Source: Pseudomonadota bacterium
GTDB taxonomy: Bacteria > Pseudomonadota > Alphaproteobacteria > Sphingomonadales > Sphingomonadaceae
Length of the DNA: 64,000 nt
Reading direction: 5' to 3'
Assembly (NCBI GenBank): GCA_023400405.1
Contig: JAEXFD010000002.1
Location: 124,001 to 188,000, forward strand
The position numbers and the translations under genes are program-made. This document shows, piece after piece, positions 26,395 to 35,358 of this stretch (positions are counted from its first letter, which is position 1; each line of letters starts with the position of its first letter). The notes under the pieces are model-generated. The model worked only from the letters and a program-made list of their open reading frames with translations, was not told the origin of the DNA and searched no databases.

Positions 26395-27129
26395 ATGGCT
26401 ACCTGGGCAAACCGCCACAAGGTCATCGAGCGCAACGTCACGCTGCTGATGGTGCTCGCGCTGATCACCGTCGCGATCGGCGGCATCGTCGAGATCGCGC
26501 CGCTCTTCTGGATCCAGTCGACCGTCACCAAGGTCGAGGGCGTGCGGCCTTACACGCCGCTCGAGCTCGCCGGACGGAACATCTATATCCGCGAGGGCTG
26601 CTATGGCTGCCACAGCCAGATGATCCGTCCGTTCCGCGACGAGACCGAGCGCTACGGCCATTACAGCCTCGCCGCGGAGAGCATGTTCGACCATCCGTTC
26701 CAATGGGGGTCGGAGCGGACCGGGCCGGACCTGGCCCGCGTCGGCGGCCGCTATTCGGACGAATGGCACGTGCAGCACCTCAAGGATCCGCGCGCGGTCG
26801 TTCCTGAATCGATCATGCCGAAATACGCATTCCTCGCCGATCGCGACCTCGACGTTCCGAACATCGCGGCGCACCTGAAGGCGCTTCGGGCCGAGGGCGT
26901 TCCCTATACCGACGAGGACATCGCCAAGGCGGCGGCCGACCTCGCGGCGCAGGCGAGCCCCGATGGCGACGCAGCGGCGCTGGCGAAGCGCTATCCCAAG
27001 GCGCAGACCCGCGATTTCGACGGCAATCCCAGCCGCCTGACCGAGATGGACGCGCTCGTCGCCTATCTCCAGGGCCTCGGAACCCAGGTGGACTTCAAGG
27101 CGGCGGCGCCGCGCGAGGAGGCGAAATGA
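26395..27129 (+). CDS. ccoO: cbb3 oxidase subunit II, monohaem cytochrome c
   Basis: 244 residues: an N-terminal membrane anchor (about 15-38), then a periplasmic c-type cytochrome domain with the haem-binding motif C69-YG-C72-H73 in EGCYGCHSQMIRPF and a methionine ligand in the SIMPKYAFL segment. It relays electrons from CcoP to CcoN. Twelve bases separate it from ccoN, and its stop overlaps the ccoQ start (ATGA). Confidence 0.96.
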   Translation: MATWANRHKVIERNVTLLMVLALITVAIGGIVEIAPLFWIQSTVTKVEGVRPYTPLELAGRNIYIREGCYGCHSQMIRPFRDETERYGHYSLAAESMFDHPFQWGSERTGPDLARVGGRYSDEWHVQHLKDPRAVVPESIMPKYAFLADRDLDVPNIAAHLKALRAEGVPYTDEDIAKAAADLAAQASPDGDAAALAKRYPKAQTRDFDGNPSRLTEMDALVAYLQGLGTQVDFKAAAPREEAK

Positions 27130-27293
27130 GCGCCTACGACACGCTGCGCCACCTGGCCGACAGCTGGGGGCTCGTCGCGATGACGGTGAGCTTCCTGCTC
27201 TTCACCGGCTGGGCCTTCCGACCCAAGAGCGGCGCCGCGAATCGGCGCGCCGCCAACAGCATCTTCGAAAATGAGGAGCGCATCGATGGCTGA
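27126..27293 (+). CDS. ccoQ: cbb3 oxidase subunit IV (CcoQ/FixQ)
   Basis: A 55-residue protein with one membrane helix (WGLVAMTVSFLLFTGWAF) followed by a basic cytoplasmic tail, the standard form of CcoQ, which stabilises the assembled oxidase. Start ATG 27126 overlaps the ccoO stop; the stop at 27291-27293 lies inside the first codons of ccoP. Position between ccoO and ccoP confirms the call. Confidence 0.92.
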   Translation: MSAYDTLRHLADSWGLVAMTVSFLLFTGWAFRPKSGAANRRAANSIFENEERIDG

Positions 27294-28227
27294 CAACAAG
27301 CGCGTCGACGAAGCGACCGGCACCGATTTCGTCGGCCATGAATGGGACGGGATCGAGGAACTGGATACCCCGATGCCCCGCTGGTGGCTGGTCATCCTCT
27401 ATGGCACCATCGCCTTCGCGATCGTCTATTGCGTGCTCTATCCGGCGTGGCCGCTGGTCACGCGGGCGACTGCGGGGTCGCTCGGCTGGACCAGCCATGG
27501 CCAGCTCGACAAGGAGCTCGCCGCCGATCGCGCCCGCAAGGCGCCGGTGATGAGCGCCCTGGCCGCAACGCCGATCGATCAGGTTCCGGCCAATCCGAAG
27601 CTGCTCGCCGCGGCGATCGAGGGCGGCCGCGCCGCCTTCAAGGTCAATTGCGTCCAGTGCCACGGCTCGGGCGCGGCGGGGGGCAAGGGCTATCCGAACC
27701 TCAATGACGACGATTGGCTGTGGGGCGGCGATCTCGCCACCATCCAGCAGACGATCCTGCACGGCGTGCGCCAGCCCGGCGATGATGCCACCCGCATGTC
27801 CCAGATGCCCGCCTTCGGCCGCGACCAGATCCTGACCGAGGCGCAGATCCAGGACGTCGTGTCCTTCGTCCGCAACGTCTCGCACCAGGAGCCGGTCTCC
27901 GCCTCCAGCCGGCGCGGCGCGACGCTGTTCGCGGCCAATTGCGCGGCCTGCCACGGCACGGATGCCAAGGGGAACCGCGCCGTCGGCGCGCCGAACCTGA
28001 CCGACGCGATCTGGCTCTATGGCGGTGATCGCGCGACGCTGACCCAGACGGTGACCAACGCCCGCTACGGCATCATGCCGGCCTGGGCGAGCAAGCTCGA
28101 CCCCGTCACCATCAAGATGCTTGCCACCTATGTCCATTCGCTGGGCGGCGGCGAAGCCAATCCAACCCCGGCACCGGCGCCCACCGCGGCACCGGCGCCC
28201 AGCCCGGCGGCAGCCGCCGCGAAGTGA
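27286..28227 (+). CDS. ccoP: cbb3 oxidase subunit III, dihaem cytochrome c
   Basis: 313 residues from ATG 27286, preceded by GAGGAG. N-terminal FixP domain (HEWDGIEELDTPMPRWW) with one membrane helix, then two cytochrome c domains with motifs C122-VQ-C125-H and C219-AA-C222-H. It accepts electrons from the bc1 complex or soluble cytochrome. The C-terminus is an unusual Pro/Ala-rich tail (PAPAPTAAPAPSPAAAAAK) of about 25 residues, probably flexible and periplasmic. Confidence 0.96.
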   Translation: MADNKRVDEATGTDFVGHEWDGIEELDTPMPRWWLVILYGTIAFAIVYCVLYPAWPLVTRATAGSLGWTSHGQLDKELAADRARKAPVMSALAATPIDQVPANPKLLAAAIEGGRAAFKVNCVQCHGSGAAGGKGYPNLNDDDWLWGGDLATIQQTILHGVRQPGDDATRMSQMPAFGRDQILTEAQIQDVVSFVRNVSHQEPVSASSRRGATLFAANCAACHGTDAKGNRAVGAPNLTDAIWLYGGDRATLTQTVTNARYGIMPAWASKLDPVTIKMLATYVHSLGGGEANPTPAPAPTAAPAPSPAAAAAK

Positions 28228-28229
28228 CC

Positions 28230-29744
28230 ATGTCGAATCCCCAGGACTTGATGGGACCGCAGCACTTCTTCGAAGCCCGCCGCAAGGTCTTCCCGCGCAA
28301 GGTCGACGGTGTGTTCCGTCGCCTCAAATGGGCGATCATGGTGGTCACGCTGGCGGTCTATTACATCACGCCCTGGATCCGGTGGGATCGGGGGCCCTAT
28401 GCCCCCGATCAGGCCGTGCTCGTCGATCTCGCGCACCGCCGCTTCTACATGTTCTCGATCGAGATCTGGCCGCACGAATTCTATTATGTCGTCGGCCTGC
28501 TGGTGATGGCCGCGATCGGGCTGTTCCTCGTCACCTCGGCGGTGGGACGCGCCTGGTGCGGCTATGCCTGCCCGCAGACGGTGTGGACCGACCTGTTCGT
28601 CCATGTCGAACGCTTCATCGAAGGCGATCGCAACGCCCAGATCCGGCTCGATCGCGCGCCCTGGGGGCTGGAAAAGATCGCCAAGCGCGGCAGCAAGTTC
28701 GCCGTGTGGCTGGCGATCGCCGCGGCGACCGGCGGCGCCTGGATCTTCTATTTCGCCGACGCGCCGACGCTGGCGCGGCAGTTCTTCGACGGCACGGCGC
28801 CCTATGCCGCCTATGCCACCGTCGGCATCCTCACCTTCACCACTTTCACGCTCGGCGGCTTCATGCGCGAGCAGGTGTGCATCTATATGTGCCCCTGGCC
28901 GCGCATCCAGTCGGCGATGATGGACGAGAATTCGCTCAGCGTCACCTACAAGGAATGGCGCGGCGAGCCGCGGACCCGCGGCCTGAAGCGCGCCAAGGCG
29001 GCGCCGGCGCCCGTTGCGCTCGCCCCGGCGGATGCCGGAACCCCGTCGCTCGTCGCGCTGGCGAACGGCGAGACCAAGGTCGGCGACTGCATCGATTGCG
29101 GCGCCTGCGTCGCCGTCTGCCCGACCGGCATCGATATTCGCGAGGGACCGCAGATCGGCTGCATCACCTGCGGGCTTTGCATCGACGCGTGCGACGAGAT
29201 GATGCTCAAGGTCGGGCGCGAGCCGCGCCTGATCGGCTACACGACCGAGGCGGATGCGAAGCGCGCGCGGGCGGGCCAGCCGACCGTGCCGGCGCTCAAG
29301 CGGCTGTTCCGTGTCCGCACCCTCGTCTATTTCCTCGCCTGGGCGGCAGTGGGTTGCGGCATGCTGTTCGCGCTCGGTAGCCGGACGCGGATCGACATCA
29401 GCGTCGCGCAGAACCGCAATCCGATCTGGGTGCGCCTGTCCGACGGCAGCATCCGCAACGCCTATATGGTCAAGATCCGCAACATGGAGGCGCGGCCGCG
29501 CACGGTCGAGATCTCGCTCGGCGGGGTGCCGGACGCGGTGCTCTGGAACGAGGAGGGCAGCCGCGAGACGGCCGCCCGCAGCGTGCGCATGACCGTGCCG
29601 GCGGACAAGGTCGCCAAGACCCAGATGTTCGTCGCGGTGCCGGCCCAGGGCCCGCAGCGCAGCGACATCGCCTTCACGGTCCGCGCGCTCGATGCCGAGG
29701 ACGGCAGCGCGACCGACAAGAGCTTCCTCGAACGTCCGGAGTGA
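28230..29744 (+). CDS. ccoG: Cytochrome oxidase accessory protein CcoG (polyferredoxin)
   Basis: 504 residues: several membrane helices, the redox motif WCGYACPQTVW, and two 4Fe-4S ferredoxin motifs (CIDCGACVAVCPTGID and CITCGLCIDACDEMM), then a periplasmic Ig-like domain at the C-terminus. CcoG takes part in copper reduction and delivery for cbb3 assembly. Both GTG 28224 (overlapping the ccoP stop) and ATG 28230 are possible starts and neither has a clear ribosome site; ATG preferred. Confidence 0.94.
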   Translation: MSNPQDLMGPQHFFEARRKVFPRKVDGVFRRLKWAIMVVTLAVYYITPWIRWDRGPYAPDQAVLVDLAHRRFYMFSIEIWPHEFYYVVGLLVMAAIGLFLVTSAVGRAWCGYACPQTVWTDLFVHVERFIEGDRNAQIRLDRAPWGLEKIAKRGSKFAVWLAIAAATGGAWIFYFADAPTLARQFFDGTAPYAAYATVGILTFTTFTLGGFMREQVCIYMCPWPRIQSAMMDENSLSVTYKEWRGEPRTRGLKRAKAAPAPVALAPADAGTPSLVALANGETKVGDCIDCGACVAVCPTGIDIREGPQIGCITCGLCIDACDEMMLKVGREPRLIGYTTEADAKRARAGQPTVPALKRLFRVRTLVYFLAWAAVGCGMLFALGSRTRIDISVAQNRNPIWVRLSDGSIRNAYMVKIRNMEARPRTVEISLGGVPDAVLWNEEGSRETAARSVRMTVPADKVAKTQMFVAVPAQGPQRSDIAFTVRALDAEDGSATDKSFLERPE

Positions 29745-29749
29745 GACCG

Positions 29750-30208
29750 ATGACCCGACGCTTCACCGGCTGGCACATGGCCGCCATCATGATCGCCTTT
29801 TTCGGGGTGGTGATCACGGTCAACATCGTGATGGCGCGCGACGCGATACGCACCTTCGGTGGCGAAGTGGTCGAGAACAGCTATGTCGCGAGCCAGCGCT
29901 ACAATCGCTGGCTGGCCGAGGCGCGGGTGCAGGAACAGGCCGGTTGGCACGCCGCGCCGATGGTCGGTGCCAATGACGTGCTGCACCTCGAACTCAGCCG
30001 CGCCGGCGCCAAGGTGAGCGACGCCGAGGTTGAGGTCACTGCACACCATCCGCTCGGCCAGCTGCCCGATCAGCATCTGCGCCTGCACGCCGCCGGCGCC
30101 GGGCTCTACCGCGCCGACAAGCCGCTGCCCGCCGGGCGCTGGCTGCTCAAGATCGAAGTGCGCCGCGGCGGCGAGGACGCCCGGTTCGACGACGAGGTGC
30201 GGCTGTGA
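29750..30208 (+). CDS. ccoH: cbb3 assembly protein CcoH/FixH
   Basis: 152 residues: one N-terminal membrane helix (MAAIMIAFFGVVITVNIVMA) followed by the conserved FixH region with SYVASQRYNRWLAEA and a periplasmic beta-rich domain. It stabilises CcoN/CcoP during assembly. GGAG lies eight bases before ATG 29750. Its stop overlaps the GTG start of ccoI. Confidence 0.93.
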   Translation: MTRRFTGWHMAAIMIAFFGVVITVNIVMARDAIRTFGGEVVENSYVASQRYNRWLAEARVQEQAGWHAAPMVGANDVLHLELSRAGAKVSDAEVEVTAHHPLGQLPDQHLRLHAAGAGLYRADKPLPAGRWLLKIEVRRGGEDARFDDEVRL

Positions 30209-32343
30209 ACGCACTTGCCTCGATCGATGGCGGGGCGCCGGTCGAGCGCTCCGACTTCGTGGTCGAGGGGCTGCGCTGCGCGGCGTGCATCGCCAAGCTT
30301 GAGCGCGGGCTCGGCGCCTTGCCGGGGGTCGCGCTCGCCCGCGTCAACTTCACCACGCGCCGCGTCCGCGTCGAGCATGCCGCCGAGCTCAGCGACGATG
30401 CGCTGGCTGAGGAGATGGGCCGGCTCGGCTTCACGGCACATCCCTTTGCCGGCGAGGCCGCGGCGAGCGCGGCCAGCCGCGAAAGCCGCCGCCTCGTGCT
30501 CGCGCTCGCCGTCGCGGGCTTCGCGGCGATGAACGTGATGCTGCTGTCGGTCTCGGTCTGGTCCGGCGCGGACGGCGCGACCCGCGACCTGTTCCACTGG
30601 CTCTCGGCACTGATCGCGCTGCCGACGATCGTCTATTCGGGCCAGCCCTTCTTCCGCAGCGCCTGGAGCGCGCTGCGCCGCGGCCGCACCAACATGGACG
30701 TGCCGATCTCGATCGGCGTGATCCTGACCGCGGCGATGAGCCTGTACGAGACCGCGACCGGCGGCGCGCATGCCTATTTCGACGGCGCGGTGATGCTGCT
30801 GTTCTTCCTACTCGGCGGCCGCTTCCTCGACAGCGTGATGCGTGCGCGGGCCGAGGACGGCGTCGCAGCGCTGCTCCAGCGCGTGCCGGCGGATGCGCTG
30901 GTGATCGGCCCCGACGGCACCACCCAGCGCCGCGCCGCCGACGAGCTCGCGCCCGGCATGCGGATGCTGCTCGCCGCGGGCGAGCGGATCGCCGCCGACG
31001 GCGTGGTCGAGGACGGCAGCAGCACGGTCGATCGCGCGCTGGTCACCGGCGAAAGCGTGCCCGAGGACGTCACCGTCGGCGACAAGGTGCTTGCCGGCAC
31101 GGTCAACCTCAGCGGGGCGTTGCGCGTGCGGATCACCGCGGCGGGGGCGGGCACGGCGATTGCCGACATCGCCCGGCTGATGGAGAGCGCCAGCCAGTCC
31201 AAGTCGCGTTACGTCCGCATCGCCGACCGGGCCTCGCGCCTCTATGCGCCCGCGGTGCATACGCTCGCGGCGCTGACCTTTGTCGGCTGGATGATCGCCG
31301 GGGCGGGGTGGCACGAATCGCTGCTGACCGCCGTCGCGGTGCTGATCATCACCTGCCCCTGCGCGCTCGGGCTCGCGGTGCCGATCGCGCAGGTGATCGC
31401 GGCGGGGTCGCTGATGCGCGCCGGCGTGCTGATCAAGGACGGTTCGGCGCTCGAACGGCTCGCCGCCGCCGATACGATGCTGCTCGACAAGACCGGCACG
31501 GTGACGCTCGGCCGAATCACGGTTTCGGGTGGCCTGCCCGACGATCCCGAGGCCCGCGCGGTGCTGCGTGCCGCCGCCCGCGCCAGCCGCCATCCGCTCG
31601 CCCAGGCAATCGCCACCGAACTGGGCGAGGGCGAAGCGGCGCCGCTCGCCGATCTGGTCGAGCATCCCGGGCTGGGGGTTGAGGCACGGCTCGATGGGGC
31701 GCCGGTGCGTTTTGGCCGGCCCGACTGGGTCGATACTGGATTGAGCGGCGGCACTCAGACCGAAGTCGCGCTGCGCATCGGCACTGCCGCGCCGCTGCGG
31801 ATCACGCTGGCCGACGCGCCGCGCGCCGATGCGGCCGAGGCGATTGCGCGGCTGCGCGACCAGGGCTTCGCGCCGGAGATCGTCTCGGGCGACGTGCCCG
31901 CGGTGGTCGATGCGCTCGCTGCCCGGCTCGGCGTCCAGGGCAATGCCCGGATGTCGCCCGCCGACAAGCACGCCCGCGTCGCCGCGCTCGAGGCTGAGGG
32001 GCGCCATGTCGCGATGATCGGCGACGGCCTCAACGACGGGCCGGCGCTCAAGGCCGCCTCGGTGGCGATGGCGCCGGCCGCGGCCACCGATGTCGGCCGG
32101 CTCGCCGCCGACCTGCTGTTCTTCGGAGACAAGCTCATGCCCGTGCCGATCGCCGTCGCCGCCTCGCGGCGCACGATGCGCGTCGTTCGCCAGAATTTCG
32201 CGATGGCGATCGGCTATAATGTCCTCGCCGTGCCGCTGGCGATCGCCGGGGTCGTGACCCCGCTGATCGCCGCGATCGCGATGTCGGGGTCCTCGTTGCT
32301 CGTCGTCGCCAATGCGCTCCGCCTCCGGAGCGCGGCACGATGA
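30205..32343 (+). CDS. ccoI: Copper-exporting P1B-type ATPase CcoI/FixI
   Basis: 712 residues with GTG start overlapping the ccoH stop. N-terminal heavy-metal-associated domain with C25-AA-C28; transmembrane copper site C384-PC-ALG; phosphorylation site D428-KTGT; hinge MIGDGLNDGPAL; about eight membrane helices. It supplies copper for the CuB site of the cbb3 oxidase rather than general detoxification, as judged from its place in ccoGHIS. Confidence 0.95.
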   Translation: MNALASIDGGAPVERSDFVVEGLRCAACIAKLERGLGALPGVALARVNFTTRRVRVEHAAELSDDALAEEMGRLGFTAHPFAGEAAASAASRESRRLVLALAVAGFAAMNVMLLSVSVWSGADGATRDLFHWLSALIALPTIVYSGQPFFRSAWSALRRGRTNMDVPISIGVILTAAMSLYETATGGAHAYFDGAVMLLFFLLGGRFLDSVMRARAEDGVAALLQRVPADALVIGPDGTTQRRAADELAPGMRMLLAAGERIAADGVVEDGSSTVDRALVTGESVPEDVTVGDKVLAGTVNLSGALRVRITAAGAGTAIADIARLMESASQSKSRYVRIADRASRLYAPAVHTLAALTFVGWMIAGAGWHESLLTAVAVLIITCPCALGLAVPIAQVIAAGSLMRAGVLIKDGSALERLAAADTMLLDKTGTVTLGRITVSGGLPDDPEARAVLRAAARASRHPLAQAIATELGEGEAAPLADLVEHPGLGVEARLDGAPVRFGRPDWVDTGLSGGTQTEVALRIGTAAPLRITLADAPRADAAEAIARLRDQGFAPEIVSGDVPAVVDALAARLGVQGNARMSPADKHARVAALEAEGRHVAMIGDGLNDGPALKAASVAMAPAAATDVGRLAADLLFFGDKLMPVPIAVAASRRTMRVVRQNFAMAIGYNVLAVPLAIAGVVTPLIAAIAMSGSSLLVVANALRLRSAAR

Positions 32344-32498
32344 ACGGGCTCGCGGTACTGGTGCCGGTGGCGCTCCTGCTCGGCCTCGCCGGGCTCGGCG
32401 CCTTTTTCTGGGCAGCGCGCGGCGGCCAGTTCGAGGACCTGGATGGCGCCGCGATGCGCATCCTGATCGAAGATGGCGAAGACGATTCGACCATTTGA
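32340..32498 (+). CDS. ccoS: cbb3 maturation protein CcoS
   Basis: 52 residues with one N-terminal membrane helix (VLVPVALLLGLAGLGAFFWA) and the family motif GQFEDLDGAAMRIL near the C-terminus. CcoS is needed for haem and copper insertion into CcoN. ATG 32340 overlaps the ccoI stop (ATGA). Its own stop (TGA, 32496-32498) lies inside the FNR box of hemN. Confidence 0.93.
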   Translation: MNGLAVLVPVALLLGLAGLGAFFWAARGGQFEDLDGAAMRILIEDGEDDSTI

Positions 32499-32508
32499 TT
32501 CGGATCAA
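32495..32508. promoter_or_regulatory. Perfect FNR box upstream of hemN
   Basis: TTGATTCGGATCAA is an exact TTGAT-N4-ATCAA site. Its centre is only 29-30 bases before ATG 32531 of hemN and 41.5 bases before the next in-frame ATG at 32543, raising the question of a leaderless transcript or a downstream start. Confidence 0.85.
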
Positions 32509-32530
32509 CAGGCTGCGCGCCGGACATGGC

Positions 32531-33865
32531 ATGACGACCCTCATGTGGACCTATCACCCCGATCTGCTCGCCACGCCGGTGCCGCGCTATACGAGCTTCC
32601 CGACTGCGGCGGAGTTCGGCGAAGAGGTCGGCCCGGCCGACCTGTCGACCGCGCTCGACGGCGTCGCCGACGACCAGCCGGTCTCGCTGTATCTCCACAT
32701 TCCCTATTGCGAGAAGATCTGCTGGTATTGCGGCTGCAACACCGGAGCGGCCAACCGGACCGGGCGGCTGGCAAGCTATCTCGAGTCGCTCGGCCAGGAA
32801 GTCGATCTGATCGCCCGCGCGCTCGCCGGGCGCGGCAAGGTCGGCCGGATCGCTTTCGGCGGCGGCAGCCCCAATGCCATCGCGCCCGAGCAGTTCGACG
32901 CGCTGATCGGCCGCGTCCGTAGCGCCTTCGCCTGCGGTGACGCCACCGTTTCTGTCGAGCTCGATCCGCGCGGCTTCGGGACCGAATGGCGCGACACGCT
33001 GGCGCGCAACCATGTGACCCGCGCGAGCCTGGGCGTGCAGACGTTCGATCCCGGCATCCAGGCGGCGATCGGCCGCGTCCAGCCGCTCGAGGAAGTCGCG
33101 CGGGTCACCGACTGGCTGCGCGAGGCCGGCATCTCGTCGCTCAATTTCGACCTGATGTACGGCCTGCCGGGTCAGAGCGACGCGATCCTGGAGGAGACGA
33201 TCGACTCCGCGCTGGCGCTTGGCCCCGATCGGCTGGCGGTGTTCGGCTATGCGCACGTCCCGCACTTGGTGCCGCGCCAGCGCCGGATCGAAGCGACCGC
33301 GCTGCCCGATGCGCCGGCGCGCTTCGGCCAGGCGCTGCTCAGCTATCGGCACCTGACCGAGGCCGGGTACGCGCCGATCGGCTTCGATCACTTCGCATTG
33401 CCCGACGATGCCATCGCCATCGCCGCGCGCACCGGCAAGCTGCGCCGCAACTTCCAGGGCTTCACCGAGGACCAGGCCGATGTGCTGATCGGTATGGGTG
33501 CCTCGGCGATCAGTGCCTTTCCGGGCGCGCTGCTCCAGAACGAGAAGAATTCGGGGCGCTATCAGCTCCGTATCGGCAGCGGCAGCTCCGCGATCGCACG
33601 GGGGCTGCGCCGCAGCGCGCTCGACCAGCTTCGCGCAAAGGCGATCGAGTCGCTGCTGTGCGCCGGCACGGCCGATCTCGCCTCGCTGCCCGATCTCGAC
33701 CATGTCCGGCGCCGGCTGGCCGGGATCGCCGATCGGGGCCTGATCTACTGGACCGGAAGCCGTCTGGGCCTGGCCGACGGCGCTTTGCCCTATGCCCGCA
33801 CGATCGCAGCGGCGCTCGATCCCTATCGCCATGCCAGCACGGTGCGCTTCAGCAGTGCCGTCTGA
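32531..33865 (+). CDS. hemN: Oxygen-independent coproporphyrinogen III dehydrogenase
   Basis: A 444-residue radical-SAM enzyme of haem synthesis, converting coproporphyrinogen III to protoporphyrinogen IX without oxygen. The cluster motif is C60-x3-C64-x2-C67 with a further C69 (HIPYCEKICWYCGC), preceded by the HemN hallmark PRYTSFPTAAEF. The glycine-rich GGGSPNA and the C-terminal HemN domain are present. Neither ATG 32531 nor ATG 32543 has a ribosome site; the latter would start MWTYHPDLL. FNR box directly upstream; supplies haem for cbb3 at low oxygen. Confidence 0.95.
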   Translation: MTTLMWTYHPDLLATPVPRYTSFPTAAEFGEEVGPADLSTALDGVADDQPVSLYLHIPYCEKICWYCGCNTGAANRTGRLASYLESLGQEVDLIARALAGRGKVGRIAFGGGSPNAIAPEQFDALIGRVRSAFACGDATVSVELDPRGFGTEWRDTLARNHVTRASLGVQTFDPGIQAAIGRVQPLEEVARVTDWLREAGISSLNFDLMYGLPGQSDAILEETIDSALALGPDRLAVFGYAHVPHLVPRQRRIEATALPDAPARFGQALLSYRHLTEAGYAPIGFDHFALPDDAIAIAARTGKLRRNFQGFTEDQADVLIGMGASAISAFPGALLQNEKNSGRYQLRIGSGSSAIARGLRRSALDQLRAKAIESLLCAGTADLASLPDLDHVRRRLAGIADRGLIYWTGSRLGLADGALPYARTIAAALDPYRHASTVRFSSAV

Positions 33866-34106
33866 GCGCCGCCTCGGCCGCGCGCTGGCGCTGCTCGCCT
33901 GCCTGGGGCTGGCGACCGCTGCCGTGCCGGTTCGTGCCGGGCAGCGCTATCTGCTGACGCATCTTTGCGGGACGGGCGCGCTCCAGCGCATCCCGAGCGG
34001 CCCCGCGGACGACGATCCGCACCGCCGCGACTGCCCCTCGCCCTGCCATGCGACCTGCCCGCGCAAGAATACGGGGTTCCCCCAAGATGATTGCGACGAC
34101 TGCTGA
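33855..34106 (+). CDS. Small secreted Cys-rich protein between hemN and fnrL
   Basis: 83 residues from GTG 33855, overlapping the hemN stop by 11 bases. A hydrophobic segment (RALALLACLGLATAAVPVRAG) looks like a signal peptide. The mature part has one cysteine in LTHLCG, then CPSPCHATCPRKN and ends DCDDC, i.e. closely spaced Cys with His and Asp, suggesting a metal site or disulfides. Not recognised. Position in the low-oxygen cluster suggests a role in periplasmic metal handling for oxidase assembly, which is inference. Confidence 0.6.
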   Translation: MPSERRLGRALALLACLGLATAAVPVRAGQRYLLTHLCGTGALQRIPSGPADDDPHRRDCPSPCHATCPRKNTGFPQDDCDDC

Positions 34107-34145
34107 GCGTAGAGAAGCCCCGTCGCCGGATGAGGGAGCGTGGGA

Positions 34146-34850
34146 ATGCAGGTCGGCCAGTCACGGTGTGAGAACTGCGTGGTGCGCAAGCACTCGCTGT
34201 GCGGTAGCATCGATGGCGGTGCCCTCGCGGCGCTGGGCGGGATGGGCCGCCGCAAGCATTTCGCCGCCGGCGACGTGATCGCCTGGTCGGGCGACGAGAA
34301 CCTGCTGGTTGCCAATGTCGTCGATGGCGCGCTCAAGATCACCGCTTCGACCGAGGACGGGCGCGAACAGATCGTCGGCCTGCTCTATCGCGGCGACTTC
34401 ATGGGCCAGCCTTTCGCCGAGGAAGCTCCGCTCACGGTCACCGCGCTCGGCGAGACCGATCTCTGCCTGTTTCCGCGCGGCGCGTTCGAGCGCACGCTGG
34501 CGGATCACCCGCGGCTTGAGCGTTCGCTGCTGTTGCGCACCATGGCGCAGCTCGACGAAGCGCGGCAGCGGATGCTCGCGCTCGGCCGCAAGAACGCGCA
34601 GGAGCGTCTCGCCGGCTTCCTCATCGAAGTGATCGAGCGGACGCTGCCGGCGCGGGCGAACGGCCCGCTTTCGATCGAAATTCCGATCAGCCGCGGCGAG
34701 ATGGCCGATTTCCTCGGCCTGACCATCGAGACGGTGAGTCGCCAGCTCGCCAAGCTGCGCAGTGCCGGCGTGATCGAGTTCAGCAAGGGCGATCGCAGCT
34801 GCACCGTGCTCGATCGGGCGATGCTCCAGCAGATCGCCGCGCCGAACTGA
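34146..34850 (+). CDS. fnrL: FNR-family oxygen-sensing transcription regulator (FnrL)
   Basis: 234 residues from ATG 34146. N-terminal cysteines C8, C11 and C19 (CENCVVRKHSLC) plus C107 (ETDLC) form the set needed for an oxygen-labile 4Fe-4S cluster. A cyclic-nucleotide-binding-type beta-roll follows, then a crp-type helix-turn-helix whose recognition helix reads ETVSRQLAKL, with the E-x-x-S-R of FNR that reads TTGA half-sites. It should activate ccoN, hemN and the hemerythrin-like gene at low oxygen. Its stop directly abuts the stop of the convergent next gene. Confidence 0.93.
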   Translation: MQVGQSRCENCVVRKHSLCGSIDGGALAALGGMGRRKHFAAGDVIAWSGDENLLVANVVDGALKITASTEDGREQIVGLLYRGDFMGQPFAEEAPLTVTALGETDLCLFPRGAFERTLADHPRLERSLLLRTMAQLDEARQRMLALGRKNAQERLAGFLIEVIERTLPARANGPLSIEIPISRGEMADFLGLTIETVSRQLAKLRSAGVIEFSKGDRSCTVLDRAMLQQIAAPN

Positions 34851-35303
34851 TCAGTGGCGCGTGCCGGTGCGCGCGCGGGCGAGCAGCGATTCCTTGAAGG
34901 CGATGGCGCGGCGGCAGCCGTCGAAATAGCAGCGCAGCATATAGCCGAGCTGGACGGCATTGACGCCCGGATCGCGGCGGACGTGCCGCCACAGCGCCAC
35001 CACCAGATCCTCGCCATGCGTGGCGTCGTTGGCCTGCATCGCAGCGAGGATCGCGAATTCCTCGGGCGACGGTGCGCAATCGGCCGGCAGCGTGCCGAGC
35101 AGCGCCAGCGCGCGGGGAAAGTGCAGCGCTGCGACTCGCTCGATCCGCTCGCCGACTCGTCGGATCGTGTCGGGGGAGGGCGCGTCGGGCAGCGCGTCGG
35201 CGATCGCTTCGAGATCGCGGCACAAGGCGCGCTGGACCTGGTGATCGTCCTCGAGCTGGTCGAGGTCTGCCGAGACGGAGTCTGCCATTGTCGTCGCGTC
35301 CAT
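34851..35303 (-). CDS. Hemerythrin-like helical protein
   Basis: 150 residues, all alpha-helical, with histidines spaced as in HHE cation-binding domains (EDDHQVQRALC, ALHFPRALALL, DATHGEDLVVALWRH). GGAG lies nine bases before ATG 35303. The pattern fits a four-helix di-iron hemerythrin-type protein binding oxygen or NO, although some usual ligands are hard to place. An FNR-type palindrome lies 63 bases upstream of the start. Family call is moderate. Confidence 0.6.
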   Translation of the reverse strand: MDATTMADSVSADLDQLEDDHQVQRALCRDLEAIADALPDAPSPDTIRRVGERIERVAALHFPRALALLGTLPADCAPSPEEFAILAAMQANDATHGEDLVVALWRHVRRDPGVNAVQLGYMLRCYFDGCRRAIAFKESLLARARTGTRH

Positions 35304-35358
35304 CGCCTCTACTCCGGGTACTGGAAGGAGAAACGCTAGGACAGTGCGGGGGAATTGC

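Noticed and set aside
24658..26874. 738-codon open frame on the minus strand
   Set aside because: Antisense to ccoN and ccoO, which are certain; His/Asp-rich low-information translation.
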